NCBI RefSeq assembly: GCF_020804225.1
Contig: NZ_WJBI01000014.1
Coordinates: forward strand, 123,875-187,874
DNA from: Methanosarcina sp. DH2
GTDB lineage: Archaea > Halobacteriota > Methanosarcinia > Methanosarcinales > Methanosarcinaceae
DNA: 64,000 nt
Reading direction: 5' to 3'
The position numbers and the translations under genes are program-made. Under the pieces are notes generated by a model. It ran no database searches. It had not been told where the DNA came from and saw only the letters and a list, made by a program, of their open reading frames with translations. Within the stretch, counting starts at the first letter, position 1, and each line of letters begins with the position of its first letter. This document shows, one piece after another, positions 1-8,395 of the stretch.

Positions 1-1
1 T

Positions 2-121
2 AAGAAGATACAAGGAGATATGCACGAAATTTCGTCAAATATTGAAGAATTAATAAATTTTTCAAAAAAAGAAGTGGTCGATTCGAAAGATCAATCATTT
101 GAACCCGACAAAGTTCATTGA
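2..121 (+). CDS. 3' end of a gene cut by the window edge
   Basis: An open frame enters from the left edge and stops with TGA at 119-121, giving the last 39 residues of a protein. The tail is hydrophilic and charged, with a Glu/Ile/Asn-rich stretch that could be helical. Too little is present to assign a family. An IS5 element begins about 100 bp downstream, so the insertion does not seem to cut this gene. Confidence 0.4.
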   Translation, partial: KKIQGDMHEISSNIEELINFSKKEVVDSKDQSFEPDKVH

Positions 122-219
122 TGTCTTTTGTTCTTTCGTTTACTTTGAAATTATACAAGCCTTTATTTCCCTTTGGTTAAATCGAAACTCTTCGCTAAGG
201 ATAGTTCCCACACATCTTA

Positions 220-1105
220 GAGCGTGTCTTAAAATTATATAATGCTTGGTAGACAGTTTGTTCGTTAATGATGGAACAACGTCAACGAATTCCTTATCAA
301 AGTGACTTATCAAATGAACAATGGGAAATAATTAAGCCCCATCTCCCTACTACTCAAACTAATAGTGGTAGAAAACGCATTCATCCTTATCGAGAGATAT
401 TAAATGCGATCTTCTATTTGCTGTGTTCTGGTTGTGCCTGGCGACTGTTACCCCACGACTTTCCACCCTGGAAAACTGTCTACCATTATTTCCGTGTTTG
501 GAGGAATGACGGAGTTTGGGAATGCATAAATGCTGCATTGAGAACTGATCAGAGAGTTGCATGTGGCAGGAAATCAGAACCTAGTGCCGCTATTTTAGAT
601 AGCCAGTCAGTCAAAACAACAGAAACTCCAGGAACGCGTGGCTATGATGCAGCTAAGAAGGTTAAAGGGAGAAAGCGTCACATTCTAGTGGACACGATAG
701 GGCTATTGTTAATTGTTGTAGTTCATGCGGCAAATATTCAGGATAGAGATGGAGCTAAACTTGTTCTGGAGCAAGTTAAGGGTAAATTTTCTCGATTGGA
801 GCTTATATGGGCTGATGCTGGTTATTCAGGGCAACTCATTGATTGGGTCAATTATGTTTGCGGTTGGATATTGCAAATAGTAAAGCGTAGTGATGATATC
901 AAAGGTTTTCAGATACTTCCTAGAAGATGGGTGGTCGAACGTACATTTGGATGGTTAGGGAGATATCGACGTTTAAGTAAAGATTACGAAGGATTGACAG
1001 AATCAAGTCAAGCATTCATTTATGCTGCTATGATTCATATTATGTGAAAAGACTGGCTAAGATAAAATCATAAAAAATGAGAAAATGTAATTTCAAGACA
1101 GCCTC
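220..1105 (+). mobile_element. IS5-family insertion sequence, copy 1
   Basis: The 886-bp element is bounded by imperfect inverted repeats (GAGCGTGTCTTAAAATT at the left, complement of AATTTCAAGACAGCCTC at the right) and by a TTA direct repeat at 217-219 and 1106-1108. A 3-bp TNA target duplication is typical of the IS427 group of IS5. A second copy of exactly the same length lies at 2278-3163. One transposase gene fills the element. Confidence 0.92.
268..1047 (+). CDS. IS5-family (IS427-like) DDE transposase, copy 1
   Basis: This is the transposase of the enclosing IS. It has the N-terminal DUF4096-like helix region (residues 10-90, with SDEQWEIIKPHLP-type and PPWKTVYHYF blocks). The DDE catalytic residues lie in LDSQS (about 111), WADAGYSG (about 181) and WVVERTFGW (about 217). 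Unlike many IS5 transposases it is encoded in one frame. The sister copy reads on for 13 more residues after the shared IHIM; here a 1-bp deletion puts a TGA straight after that Met, so the extreme C-terminus is lost. The DDE core is intact, but activity is uncertain because of the clipped tail. Start ATG 268; a second ATG follows directly. Confidence 0.88.
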   Translation: MMEQRQRIPYQSDLSNEQWEIIKPHLPTTQTNSGRKRIHPYREILNAIFYLLCSGCAWRLLPHDFPPWKTVYHYFRVWRNDGVWECINAALRTDQRVACGRKSEPSAAILDSQSVKTTETPGTRGYDAAKKVKGRKRHILVDTIGLLLIVVVHAANIQDRDGAKLVLEQVKGKFSRLELIWADAGYSGQLIDWVNYVCGWILQIVKRSDDIKGFQILPRRWVVERTFGWLGRYRRLSKDYEGLTESSQAFIYAAMIHIM

Positions 1106-1151
1106 TTAGATTCAGGCGTTTCAAAACATCAACCTGATAAAACGGGACGAC

Positions 1152-1637
1152 CTATTTTAAGACCCTAATGATAAAATTTTCACCTTCCCTAATAGCTCCT
1201 TTGCCTTCCTTGAGTGCTTGAGCCCGAAGTTCTCGTAACCCGGCCCCACCAACGTCATGCAACCAAACAAGAACCTCTGCTGGATTATTTGGGGTATTGC
1301 TAATTTGACGGGCATTCACAATCAACATCTCACTGTATACATTGGTGTCATAGTATGCCTTCCGATACTGTCTCTCTTGAGAATTATGATCTTCATCAGA
1401 TGTCTTTAACGCATCTGTTGAAGCATGTTCGCCTACAATCAAGGTAGATACGACATTGTCTCCTTCACCAAACATGATAAACGTAGCAGTTCCATTGCCT
1501 GTCTCAAGACGCCCACTCACCTTGGTCCAAATATGGACCGTAAATATATAATGAGTGTCAGTTTCCTCCATATCTACTCTGCCTCTTGCACGAGTATTGC
1601 CAGAACTTTGTTCTTTCAGCTTAAGATACCCTTCCAT
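1152..1637 (-). CDS. Hypothetical protein between two IS copies
   Basis: A 161-residue protein with no family I recognise. The start is well supported: AAGGAGG lies seven to eight bases before the ATG. The composition is soluble and beta-rich (VVSTLIV, HYIFTVHIW, ENFIIRVL), without signal peptide, membrane segment or cysteine motif. The middle is rich in Asp, Glu and Arg. It sits alone between two IS5 copies in the same orientation and may be cargo of a composite element. A small beta-sandwich, perhaps of viral or plasmid origin, would fit, but this is a guess. Confidence 0.6.
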   Translation of the reverse strand: MEGYLKLKEQSSGNTRARGRVDMEETDTHYIFTVHIWTKVSGRLETGNGTATFIMFGEGDNVVSTLIVGEHASTDALKTSDEDHNSQERQYRKAYYDTNVYSEMLIVNARQISNTPNNPAEVLVWLHDVGGAGLRELRAQALKEGKGAIREGENFIIRVLK

Positions 1638-1773
1638 AAAATCCTCCTTGTTTTAATTCCCCTTTCTTTATATTATTATGCCTATATTTAAGATTTTTCA
1701 CCACAACCCCTGTAAGTAAGCTAAATTTATTCCTGTCCAGAATGGAGAGTGATTTTAATGAAATAGAGTAAAT

Positions 1774-1956
1774 TTAAAAGAAATCGCTAGGTATTATAAA
1801 GGGAAACATTCGGGACTCTACACCACACCCCATCTCGACCTGGAGCATTCCTTTCAAAGTCTCAAATGTGGCTCTATGGTCTGGTGGCGATTGCAGATAC
1901 TTCTCGATCTTCTCAGCCCTGGATTCCTCAGTCTTTCCAGGTTCCTTCTTAGCTTC
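1774..1956 (-). pseudogene. Remnant of an unrecognised gene
   Basis: An open stretch without a start codon, closed by TGA upstream and TAA at 1774-1776, reads as 60 ordinary-looking residues: Lys/Glu-rich at first, then containing QSPPDHRATFETLKGMLQVE. The composition looks coding and nothing upstream continues the frame. It is best seen as the 3' end of a destroyed gene. The family is unknown. Confidence 0.35.
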
Positions 1957-2277
1957 TCATAGCTTGTGGATAAGCTGGAACTGGATAAGCTGAGCAAGCT
2001 GCGAAGTATTCATCTAAAAATAATTCATCCCATCATCTAGGATGGTGTTCATATCCAAGCCGTGCTCTTATAGCGAATCAAAATACCTGGGAGCGATGGC
2101 TTTCGGGCGGCGCTATCCAATATCGACAGCTACCTTAACCAAGCCTTGCCCGAGCTGGGCCACCAGGGCCAACCTTCCCGAATTGAGCACCGAGTCGCGA
2201 GCAGGAAGACAATGCTTTCAATTTATACATTGCTTTAGTTGCCTCTTAGAATGATGGTAAATAGGAATCCTCACTTA
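1957..2277. other. Gene-poor debris between the IS copies
   Basis: About 320 bp without a convincing gene. Bases 1970-2012 repeat the motif ggataagct and related AGCTT dyads. On the plus strand from about 2095 to 2225 one frame gives a coding-like run (AALSNIDSYLNQALPEL) with higher GC than its surroundings, lacking a start. It is probably a fragment of another lost gene. Confidence 0.35.
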
Positions 2278-3163
2278 GAGCGTGTCTTAAAATTATATAA
2301 TTCTTTGTAGACAGTTTGTTCATTAATGTTGGAACAACGTAAAAGAATTCCTTATCAAAGTGATTTATCTGATGAACAATGGGAAATAATTAAGCCTCAT
2401 ATCCCCACTCCTAGAACAAATAGAGGTAAAAAACGCATTCATTCCTATCGAGAGATCTTGAATGCCATCTTTTATTTACTGCGTTCTGGTTGTGCATGGC
2501 GTATGTTACCCCATGATTTTCCTCCATGGAAAACAGTTTACCATTATTTCCGTTTGGAGGAACGATAGAGTTTGGGAACACATAAATGCTGTACTTCATT
2601 CTGAACTGAGAATTGCATACGGTAGAAAACCAGATCCAAGTGCAGCAATTTTAGATAGCCAATCAGTTAAAACAACAGAAACACCAGGAGTACGTGGCTA
2701 TGATGCCTCCAAGAAAGTTAAAGGGAGAAAACGGCACATTCTGGTGGACACAATAGGGCTATTGATGATAGTTGTAGTTCATACAGCAAACATCCAGGAT
2801 CGAGACGGAGCAAAACTTGTTTTGGAACAAGTTAAGGATTCATTTCCTCGATTGAAGCTTATATGGGCTGATGCTGGTTATTCAGGTCAACTAATTGATT
2901 GGGTCAACTCAGTTTGTGGTTGGATACTAGAAATAGTAAAACGCAGTGATGATGTTAAAGGATTTCAGGTACTTCCTAGAAGATGGGTAGTAGAGCGTAC
3001 ATTTGGATGGTTGGGTCGATATCGACGTTTGAGTAAAGATTACGAACGATTGACAGAATCAAGTCAAGCATTCATATATGCGGCGATGATTCATATAATG
3101 ATAAAAAGAATGGAGAGAATAAAATCTTCTACCAAATAGGAAAAATAATTTTAAGACAGCCTC
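2278..3163 (+). mobile_element. IS5-family insertion sequence, copy 2
   Basis: An 886-bp sister of the element at 220-1105, in the same orientation. It has the same terminal inverted repeats and its own TTA target duplication (2275-2277 and 3164-3166). The two copies differ at many scattered bases, so they are not a very recent duplication. The separate target duplications show two independent insertions or one composite transposition followed by drift. Confidence 0.92.
2326..3139 (+). pseudogene. IS5-family transposase, copy 2, frameshifted
   Basis: The same transposase as at 268, but a 2-bp deletion near 2554 (FRVWRN in copy 1 becomes FRLEER then stop) splits it into an N-terminal 80-residue frame and a C-terminal frame with all three catalytic blocks (LDSQS, WADAGYSG, WVVERTFGW). 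The C-terminus is the longer form, ending after MIKRMERIKSSTK. The lesion is a plain deletion with no slippery heptamer, so programmed frameshifting is unlikely. The element may still be moved in trans by copy 1, since its ends are intact. Confidence 0.85.
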
Positions 3164-3384
3164 TTAGACCTTGAGTCATGCCAAGCACATCGATCTTCAA
3201 TGCATTCTGAAAATTCGGTTATGATCGTTGATGAAACCATTGGTGCAATCGCCGAACCTATTTGTTCTGTTTTGCTACTGTCATATGATCTCATTGGACA
3301 TAGTTTTGTATTCATTTATTTCAATCCCCTTTTTATTTGATATGTTACTCTACGAAAGTGTATACGTTTTTGATTCAAGAAAAC

Positions 3385-4134
3385 TTACTCCATGTCAAAC
3401 TCTGTTAATATTTCATCGTAAGAGTGCTCAAATGTGAGTAGTCTGCCGTCAGGCTCTAATCGCAATTTGCTGGCAATTGCTAGCTTGGCATTGAAGAATT
3501 TTGACATGTAGCAAATAGCTCTCAAATGTGGTCTGCTAACTCCGAAAACAGCATGACCTTTTGCTCCACTCGCTGTTAATACCCTCTCAGCAGATTTTTT
3601 CGATAAGAACAATACTATCATTCTTTCAGCAGTGGGTGAATAATACGAACCCGCATTTTTCCCGTCTTCAGTTAACTGCATGATAGTCCAAAAAGGATCG
3701 CCATAAACGTTTTCATTTGGTACAAGGCATTCAGTATGTGCAAGCAATAGTCCATATATGTTTGGTAGCTCGTCGGCGTTTATTAGTTCAATACCATAAT
3801 GTTTCCCAAGAGTTTTAGCACCTTCTTGATATCCCTTAGCTGATACCATAAAGCCACGAATATTATTACAATCATCAAGTTTTGCTTTAAATTCCTGAAG
3901 CATCCCCTTTGTTATCTTTCGATTATGGTTTTTGCACTCTATTCCGACTCTATGATATATTCCCGCTATTTTAATTTCGTAAAAGACATCGAACTCGTGT
4001 TTAGCTCCAGATCTTCCGATTTCGATGTGATTCTTTTCAATCTTTGCGTTTTTCAGATGTTCGTTTTTTAATGAAGCTGAATAAACATTTTGAACAAAGT
4101 CTTCCAATTCCTGCCCTACATCTTTCCACGACAC
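3385..4134 (-). CDS. Mrr-like restriction endonuclease domain protein
   Basis: A 249-residue protein whose first ~110 residues form a PD-(D/E)XK nuclease of the Mrr_cat/restriction-endonuclease-like type. Asp49 in HEFDV, then Glu66 and Lys68 in GIECKNH, give the D...ExK signature, followed by helices and FMVSAKGYQEGAK, the usual Mrr-family strand. The remaining ~130 residues are not recognised and may be a target-recognition or regulatory part. The start is GTG at 4134 with AAGGAGG seven bases upstream. It stands alone, next to an AAA/RloB defence pair. A role in cutting modified or foreign DNA is inferred from the fold; no methyltransferase partner is adjacent. Confidence 0.72.
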   Translation of the reverse strand: MSWKDVGQELEDFVQNVYSASLKNEHLKNAKIEKNHIEIGRSGAKHEFDVFYEIKIAGIYHRVGIECKNHNRKITKGMLQEFKAKLDDCNNIRGFMVSAKGYQEGAKTLGKHYGIELINADELPNIYGLLLAHTECLVPNENVYGDPFWTIMQLTEDGKNAGSYYSPTAERMIVLFLSKKSAERVLTASGAKGHAVFGVSRPHLRAICYMSKFFNAKLAIASKLRLEPDGRLLTFEHSYDEILTEFDME

Positions 4135-4502
4135 TATATTTCCTCCTTAATAGGTCTTACAACCTACTTCCGGTACATTCCCCGTTATTAGAAAAGCTTG
4201 ATACTACCAGAATTTACAAATGAGTTTTTTCCGCATTCTCTGAAAACAGTTTAATGTTTAATCAACTGCTTGCTTATGGATTTTTTGATTTTTTTCTATC
4301 TGCCTATTCTGGAATCAGGTAATATTGCATGCAGGTGCATTATGTGGGTGTAAATCTTAACTTTTATAATTAGGTTACAGTCGATTTAAACTTTAGAAAC
4401 TAGATGATTAAAAGAAAATCTATATAATACAGTGTAAGAGTGTACAGTTTACATTTTGGTTAATAAATACTAAATCTATTTAATTAAAATAGAGGTCAGA
4501 TT
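4135..4502. promoter_or_regulatory. Divergent intergenic region
   Basis: 368 bp between the divergent Mrr-like and zinc-ribbon genes. A TATA-like CTATATAAT stands near 4421-4429, about 75 bp before the zinc-ribbon ATG, and could serve it. No repeat or RNA gene is seen. Confidence 0.35.
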
Positions 4503-4715
4503 ATGGACATACAAATGAAGGTGACAGCACTACCTGAAGCGGGATTTAGAACAGTGAGCAGTAATGAGAATATTCCAATTTTTGTTGGTAAAGGAAATAC
4601 AAATTACGTTTGTGGAAATTGCGAGAATGCACTTTGTGAAAACGTAGATGTGGGTCAGATATCTGGAATTAAATTAGTTTGCCCTAAGTGTGGATGGCAG
4701 AACGAGTTTGAATAA
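4503..4715 (+). CDS. Small zinc-ribbon protein
   Basis: A 70-residue protein whose C-terminal half holds two Cys pairs, CGNC near residue 37 and CPKC near residue 60, with a further Cys at CEN. This is the layout of a treble-clef or rubredoxin-like zinc ribbon. The N-terminal 30 residues look extended. GAGGTCA upstream of the ATG is a fair ribosome site. It is monocistronic and convergent with the RloB-like gene. The role is unknown; small ribbons of this kind bind nucleic acid or other proteins. Confidence 0.6.
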   Translation: MDIQMKVTALPEAGFRTVSSNENIPIFVGKGNTNYVCGNCENALCENVDVGQISGIKLVCPKCGWQNEFE

Positions 4716-4742
4716 ACAAACTGGATTTTGAAAATAACTAAG

Positions 4743-5342
4743 TTATGTCTTATACTTGTTAATTATCTCTACCAATTGAAAAATCATTGTAGAAGGATTG
4801 CTTTCTTCACTAAGGATTTTCACTCTATTATCCAGATGTATTTGACAAACCTTTTTGGAATGTTCCATTGCAGTTCCAATTCTTTCTTTTGTTTTATTAT
4901 AAATATTTGGATCATTTTTCTCATATGAGTTAAGAAATCTCCGCAATCTCCTTTCGAGTGGTTTAGGCTCTATGGGTTCAAAATAATGTTCAAAGTGTGA
5001 AAGAATCCAGTATTCAAAACAAGGATTAGATAAAATTAATTGCTGGTTGGCATCACGTATAATTTCTTCAGCTTGCCTCAGATCTTCGTTTGTATTAGCA
5101 TCTCTATCAAAAACATAAAAAATTGAGTCACCTTTAAGAAAATCTCTAGCATGGTGTTTTTGATAATCTATTGAATAATTTACTAATCCGACAATATTTT
5201 TATCTTCACAAACTATAGGTTTAATCTGCAACCCGCGAATTCTTTCCTTTGCCCTAAATTGAACAAAATAATTATATTCGGTTTTTCCTTCACAAAAGAT
5301 CCAAGCAGTATTTACAGATATTTTTCCTGAGCGCCTTACCAT
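4743..5342 (-). CDS. RloB-like TOPRIM protein (AbiLii-like)
   Basis: A 199-residue RloB-family protein. The N-terminus has the TOPRIM glutamate in FCEGKTEYNYF (residues ~16-26). About 60 residues later comes the acidic DRDAN motif in FYVFDRDAN, and then the RloB block NPCFEYWILSHFE. RloB proteins are the nuclease-like partners of OLD/RloA-type ATPases. The gene lies 27 bp after the AAA ATPase gene on the same strand, so the two form an operon. The pair fits the AbiL-type abortive-infection layout (AAA ATPase plus RloB). The nuclease role is inferred from the TOPRIM residues. Normal family length. Confidence 0.82.
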   Translation of the reverse strand: MVRRSGKISVNTAWIFCEGKTEYNYFVQFRAKERIRGLQIKPIVCEDKNIVGLVNYSIDYQKHHARDFLKGDSIFYVFDRDANTNEDLRQAEEIIRDANQQLILSNPCFEYWILSHFEHYFEPIEPKPLERRLRRFLNSYEKNDPNIYNKTKERIGTAMEHSKKVCQIHLDNRVKILSEESNPSTMIFQLVEIINKYKT

Positions 5343-5369
5343 TTTATCAATTCCAGATTTTTAACTCAA

Positions 5370-6590
5370 TTAACTCAAAAGAGTTTCATCTATGAATGGC
5401 ACTCCTCCAACTCTTCCGCTAAGGTAAGCCCGTTCAAAATCTGTTACCTGCCGAATATCATAATCAAGAAGTGAGCTTAATTGAGTATACTTATTTGGTT
5501 CTTTTGAGCAGAAATAAATCTGATCCATTCTTAAAAGTTCGTTATCAAGGAGTGTGGTATCATGAGTAGTAAATATTAACTGACCATTTTTGTTTTTATC
5601 GCTGTGGAAAAGCCTTATGAGTAAACGGGTAATTTCGGGATGAAGGCTACATCCGAGTTCATCTATGAAAGCGACTTTTCCGTTTTCCATGATGTCAAAT
5701 AATGGACCAAGTATAGCAAGTGCCTTTTGTGTCCCTTCTGATTCTTCTAGTGCATCAAAAAGAATATCTTTACCATTTTCTGCCTTATGTATAAATTTTA
5801 GATCGAAAAAATCACCTGTTGTGTCTCTTTCATACCTTTGATTAACGCTGAACTTGACTTCTTTAATAGGTATTATTTCTTTTTTAATTTTGATGTCCTC
5901 GATTCCACCAAAATCTGCTTTTTTCATTATTTCAAGTATCTTATCTTTGAACTCAGGATTCTTGTATATTCGGTTTAAAGTATAGTTTGTCCATGTAGGA
6001 TTAATGTTAATAACCAAACTTTCTGTAAAGAACTTATAGGGGTTTTTTGTTTTTTGATAACCCAATTGAGTTGCTCTTGAAAGGTATAGAGTATTCTCAA
6101 TAACCTGAGGCTTTATAAGATTTTGTTGTTCGTTATCAACCGGAAAATCAAAATTTTCTTTGTCTTTTCTTTCAAATATTTTGTTTTCTTTTTTACCTGT
6201 GAAGTAAAACAAATATTCGCTAACAATTTTTTTGGAGTTGCAAGAGAATCCATATCTATAAGTTATGTTTTCATGGATGAATTTCATTTCAAAATAGCTG
6301 GGGTTTCTGGAACACTCAGTGCTTAGCTTGAAAGGAGTTACTGGAATTTGTGTATTTACATTAAAATTATGTGAGTAAGTTATCATCCAGCACATGAAAT
6401 CAATTGCCTTTAATAAATTAGATTTACCTGATGAATTAGCTCCATAGATTGCGACAGATTTAAGCAACCGCCCATTATTAGGGACTTTAATTATATTTTG
6501 AGGAATCTTTTTACTTGAACTTGAATCCATACTTAGGGTAACTCTCTCTTTAAAAGAAAGAAAATTTTCAACTGAAAATTCTATAATCAT
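5370..6590 (-). CDS. AAA ATPase of an AbiL/RloA-like defence pair
   Basis: A 406-residue SMC/OLD-type ATPase of the AAA_15/AAA_21 kind. Walker A is GANSSGKSNLLKA (residues ~50-62), the signature region follows EESEGTQKAL, Walker B is VAFIDELGCSLHPE (~308-321) and the H-switch is FTTHDTTLL. Between these lies a long insertion of beta strands instead of a true coiled coil. It is the first gene of a two-gene operon with the RloB-like TOPRIM gene, so ATPase and nuclease are split, as in AbiL and PARIS-like systems. The ATPase probably senses infection and controls the nuclease. No Shine-Dalgarno is seen. A TATA-like sequence (minus strand CATATATAAG, 6612-6621) about 25-30 bp upstream suggests a leaderless mRNA. 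Confidence 0.82.
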   Translation of the reverse strand: MIIEFSVENFLSFKERVTLSMDSSSSKKIPQNIIKVPNNGRLLKSVAIYGANSSGKSNLLKAIDFMCWMITYSHNFNVNTQIPVTPFKLSTECSRNPSYFEMKFIHENITYRYGFSCNSKKIVSEYLFYFTGKKENKIFERKDKENFDFPVDNEQQNLIKPQVIENTLYLSRATQLGYQKTKNPYKFFTESLVININPTWTNYTLNRIYKNPEFKDKILEIMKKADFGGIEDIKIKKEIIPIKEVKFSVNQRYERDTTGDFFDLKFIHKAENGKDILFDALEESEGTQKALAILGPLFDIMENGKVAFIDELGCSLHPEITRLLIRLFHSDKNKNGQLIFTTHDTTLLDNELLRMDQIYFCSKEPNKYTQLSSLLDYDIRQVTDFERAYLSGRVGGVPFIDETLLS

Positions 6591-6628
6591 ACTTTTGAAT
6601 AGGTAATTCTAACTTATATATGTATCCA

Positions 6629-6711
6629 TTTTTGCATTTTTTCTGCAAAAAATCTAATATTTACCATAATTAGCTAAGTTATCCTATTAATTTTGCATTT
6701 TTTCTGCAAAA
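6629..6711. repeat. Pair of 21-bp dyad repeats upstream of the ATPase/RloB operon
   Basis: The sequence TTTTGCATTTTTTCTGCAAAA occurs at about 6630-6650 and again at 6691-6711, 61 bp apart. Each copy has dyad symmetry (TTTGCA...TGCAAA). Both lie within 125 bp upstream of the ATPase start, on either side of the likely TATA box region. They could be operators for a repressor or a small pair of hairpins; the exact repetition argues against chance. Confidence 0.6.
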
Positions 6712-7134
6712 TAAGGATCTCACCGCAAGCCCTCAAATCCCATATAAGTACTACTATCCCGCTTGCACTCGTTGGCGATATCCAATAAAATGACAAGGGC
6801 GATAAGTTTGTATTTTTTAGAAAACATAAACCTTAACTGTAGATAGTGGACTGAGTAAAAGTAACCATCCTCATAAGCAAAAGGAAGAATCAGAGTAAGG
6901 AACTTGAGAGACACAAGACAATCTATGAGGAAATGAACGCCACAACTGTAGTCTTCACTATCTCTCAGATAAGCCACTCATAAACAATAGTAACTCAGTT
7001 AGAGGTGCTACAAATGCAGTAGTTTTCATATAAAACTACTGGATTTTGCTCTTTATCCTAATAGATGAACCTTGAAAGGAGCTTTATTCAATCAATAATA
7101 AAGTACTTTTAGGAAAACAACTGTATAGTATGTT
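6712..7134. other. Gene-poor region before the recombinase
   Basis: About 420 bp. A minus-strand GTG frame of 85 codons exists here (6720-6977) but lacks a ribosome site and family features. A perfect 8-bp hairpin, GTAGTTTT...AAAACTAC, lies at 7019-7039. It could be a control site for the recombinase or one arm of an attachment site. Nothing else is recognised. Confidence 0.3.
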
Positions 7135-7746
7135 GTGAAAGAAAAGTACCCAGTTTCAGGATTTACAAGGGATAAAGAAGCCATCTATGTAAATGGAATT
7201 CGTGTTTTTGTCCCTGCAGAATATGATAGGTTCAAGGCAACGATCCCGAAGAAAAGGCATAAAGCTCTTTTTGAGTTATCAACAATAACAGGCATGAGAT
7301 ATGCTGAGATTCAAAGATTGTATGGCCATCCTGAGTGGTATTCTGAGAATAGAAATCAAATCCGATTAAATGAAGAAGCACAGAAGAAGGCAAAAAGAAA
7401 AGCAAAGGAAAGGACAGTAGACTTGCTACCTTCTACTCTCCCCTATATTCTTGATCAATTTTTCAATGGGCCTGCTCCTCCAGATATTGACACTTGGAAC
7501 CAGAATCTTAAACGGTGGGCTGTCAAAGCTGATTTTAATCCTTTTGGAATCTCAGCCAAAACCACTAGAAAAAGTATTGAATCTTGGATGTTAAGCTCTG
7601 GAGTACCTCCCTTTAAAGTTTATCAAAGGCAAGGCCATGATCCGGAAACGTCCCTTTATCATTATCAAGGACTGAGCTTTACGGATCTGGAAATGGACCA
7701 GATCAAAAAAAGATTAATGGAATGGGGAATTCTTAGAACTGATTAA
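7135..7746 (+). CDS. Tyrosine recombinase-like integrase (compact archaeal form)
   Basis: A 203-residue protein resembling the catalytic half of phage-integrase-type tyrosine recombinases. The first Arg is in ITGMRYAEIQRLYG (~residue 55), a second Arg is in KTTRKSIESWML (~146), and the end shows QGHDPETSLYHYQGL, with His and the candidate nucleophile Tyr in the usual positions. The N-terminal core-binding domain is very short. Normal integrases have about 300 residues, so this is a compact or truncated form. The start is GTG. Single archaeal recombinases of this kind are common near mobile islands. Whether it still recombines a site here is unknown, as no flanking att repeats were found. Confidence 0.65.
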   Translation: MKEKYPVSGFTRDKEAIYVNGIRVFVPAEYDRFKATIPKKRHKALFELSTITGMRYAEIQRLYGHPEWYSENRNQIRLNEEAQKKAKRKAKERTVDLLPSTLPYILDQFFNGPAPPDIDTWNQNLKRWAVKADFNPFGISAKTTRKSIESWMLSSGVPPFKVYQRQGHDPETSLYHYQGLSFTDLEMDQIKKRLMEWGILRTD

Positions 7747-8300
7747 GCTGGTAAGTTTTTGATCTTATTTTACTTAAATTTAAAAAATTAACTTTTTCTT
7801 TCATATGTTTATTTCACTCTTTCTATATTTTCTTTACATTAGCAAACTTACAGTCTCCAAAGCTTGTTTATTTTATCAACCGATTCTTTATAAAAAATGA
7901 TATTATGAAAGTTTTGTTTTTTAAGACAGCTAAAGGTCTACTATGTTTCTCTTAAGGATTCTGAATGCCTCTTTTGCTTTCGAGGGAAAGCCTCTATTAT
8001 AGTCCTAGTGCCTTTGTAGCTACCATAAAAAAGGTTTATCCCACTGCAAAAGAGTTAGACTGTTCTTCGTTACTCTTTACATTATTTTGGCAATGCCACA
8101 AAGCTCGCTTCTAAAGGGCTTCTATTTCTTTTTCTTGTTATCCTAAGAACTTAATTTCATATACACATTAGAAACTAAAATTTGAAGCTCTCATAAGCTT
8201 TAATTTATTTAGGGACATATATGAAAAACTAAATAAAATAACTAATAAGCAAAATTCTAATAAATAATGTGATCTGACTGAATTTGACGGTTAAATTTCT
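7747..8300. other. Long non-coding stretch
   Basis: About 550 bp with stops in all frames and no gene I can support. The base composition is AT-rich. It ends in a strong terminator-like hairpin (next entry), which hints at an unseen transcript, but no RNA family was recognised. Confidence 0.3.
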
Positions 8301-8301
8301 G

Positions 8302-8344
8302 AATAGGCAAGCTTTTTTCTTCAAAAAAGAGCCTATTTTTTATA
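8302..8344 (+). terminator. Terminator-like hairpin
   Basis: AATAGGC-A-AGCTTTTTT pairs with AAAAAAGA-GCCTATT around a short CTTC loop, followed directly by a T run. The stem is 15 bp or more with one bulge. It lies ~55 bp before the UvrD-like start, with no plus-strand gene upstream within 550 bp. It may end an unknown RNA, act as a leader attenuator for the helicase gene, or be a mobile-element end. Confidence 0.5.
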
Positions 8345-8395
8345 TATGTCTCGCTTTCTGGTACGCAAAATAAAGTAAACAGTTAGGGTATTCCT

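Noticed and set aside
2042..2254. Plus-strand 70-codon frame between the IS copies
   Set aside because: A neighbouring frame looks more coding, and neither has a start with a ribosome site; treated as debris.
2326..3139. Programmed frameshifting in IS copy 2
   Set aside because: Copy 1 is a single frame at the same site and copy 2 differs by a 2-bp deletion with no slippery sequence.
4743..6590. PARIS (AriA/AriB) identification of the ATPase/TOPRIM pair
   Set aside because: The second protein has RloB-type blocks (NPCFEYW, DRDAN) and not the DUF4435 pattern, so AbiL-like is preferred.
6720..6977. Minus-strand 85-codon GTG frame
   Set aside because: No ribosome site, no recognisable family, unusual hydrophobic composition, and it lies in AT-rich promoter-type sequence.
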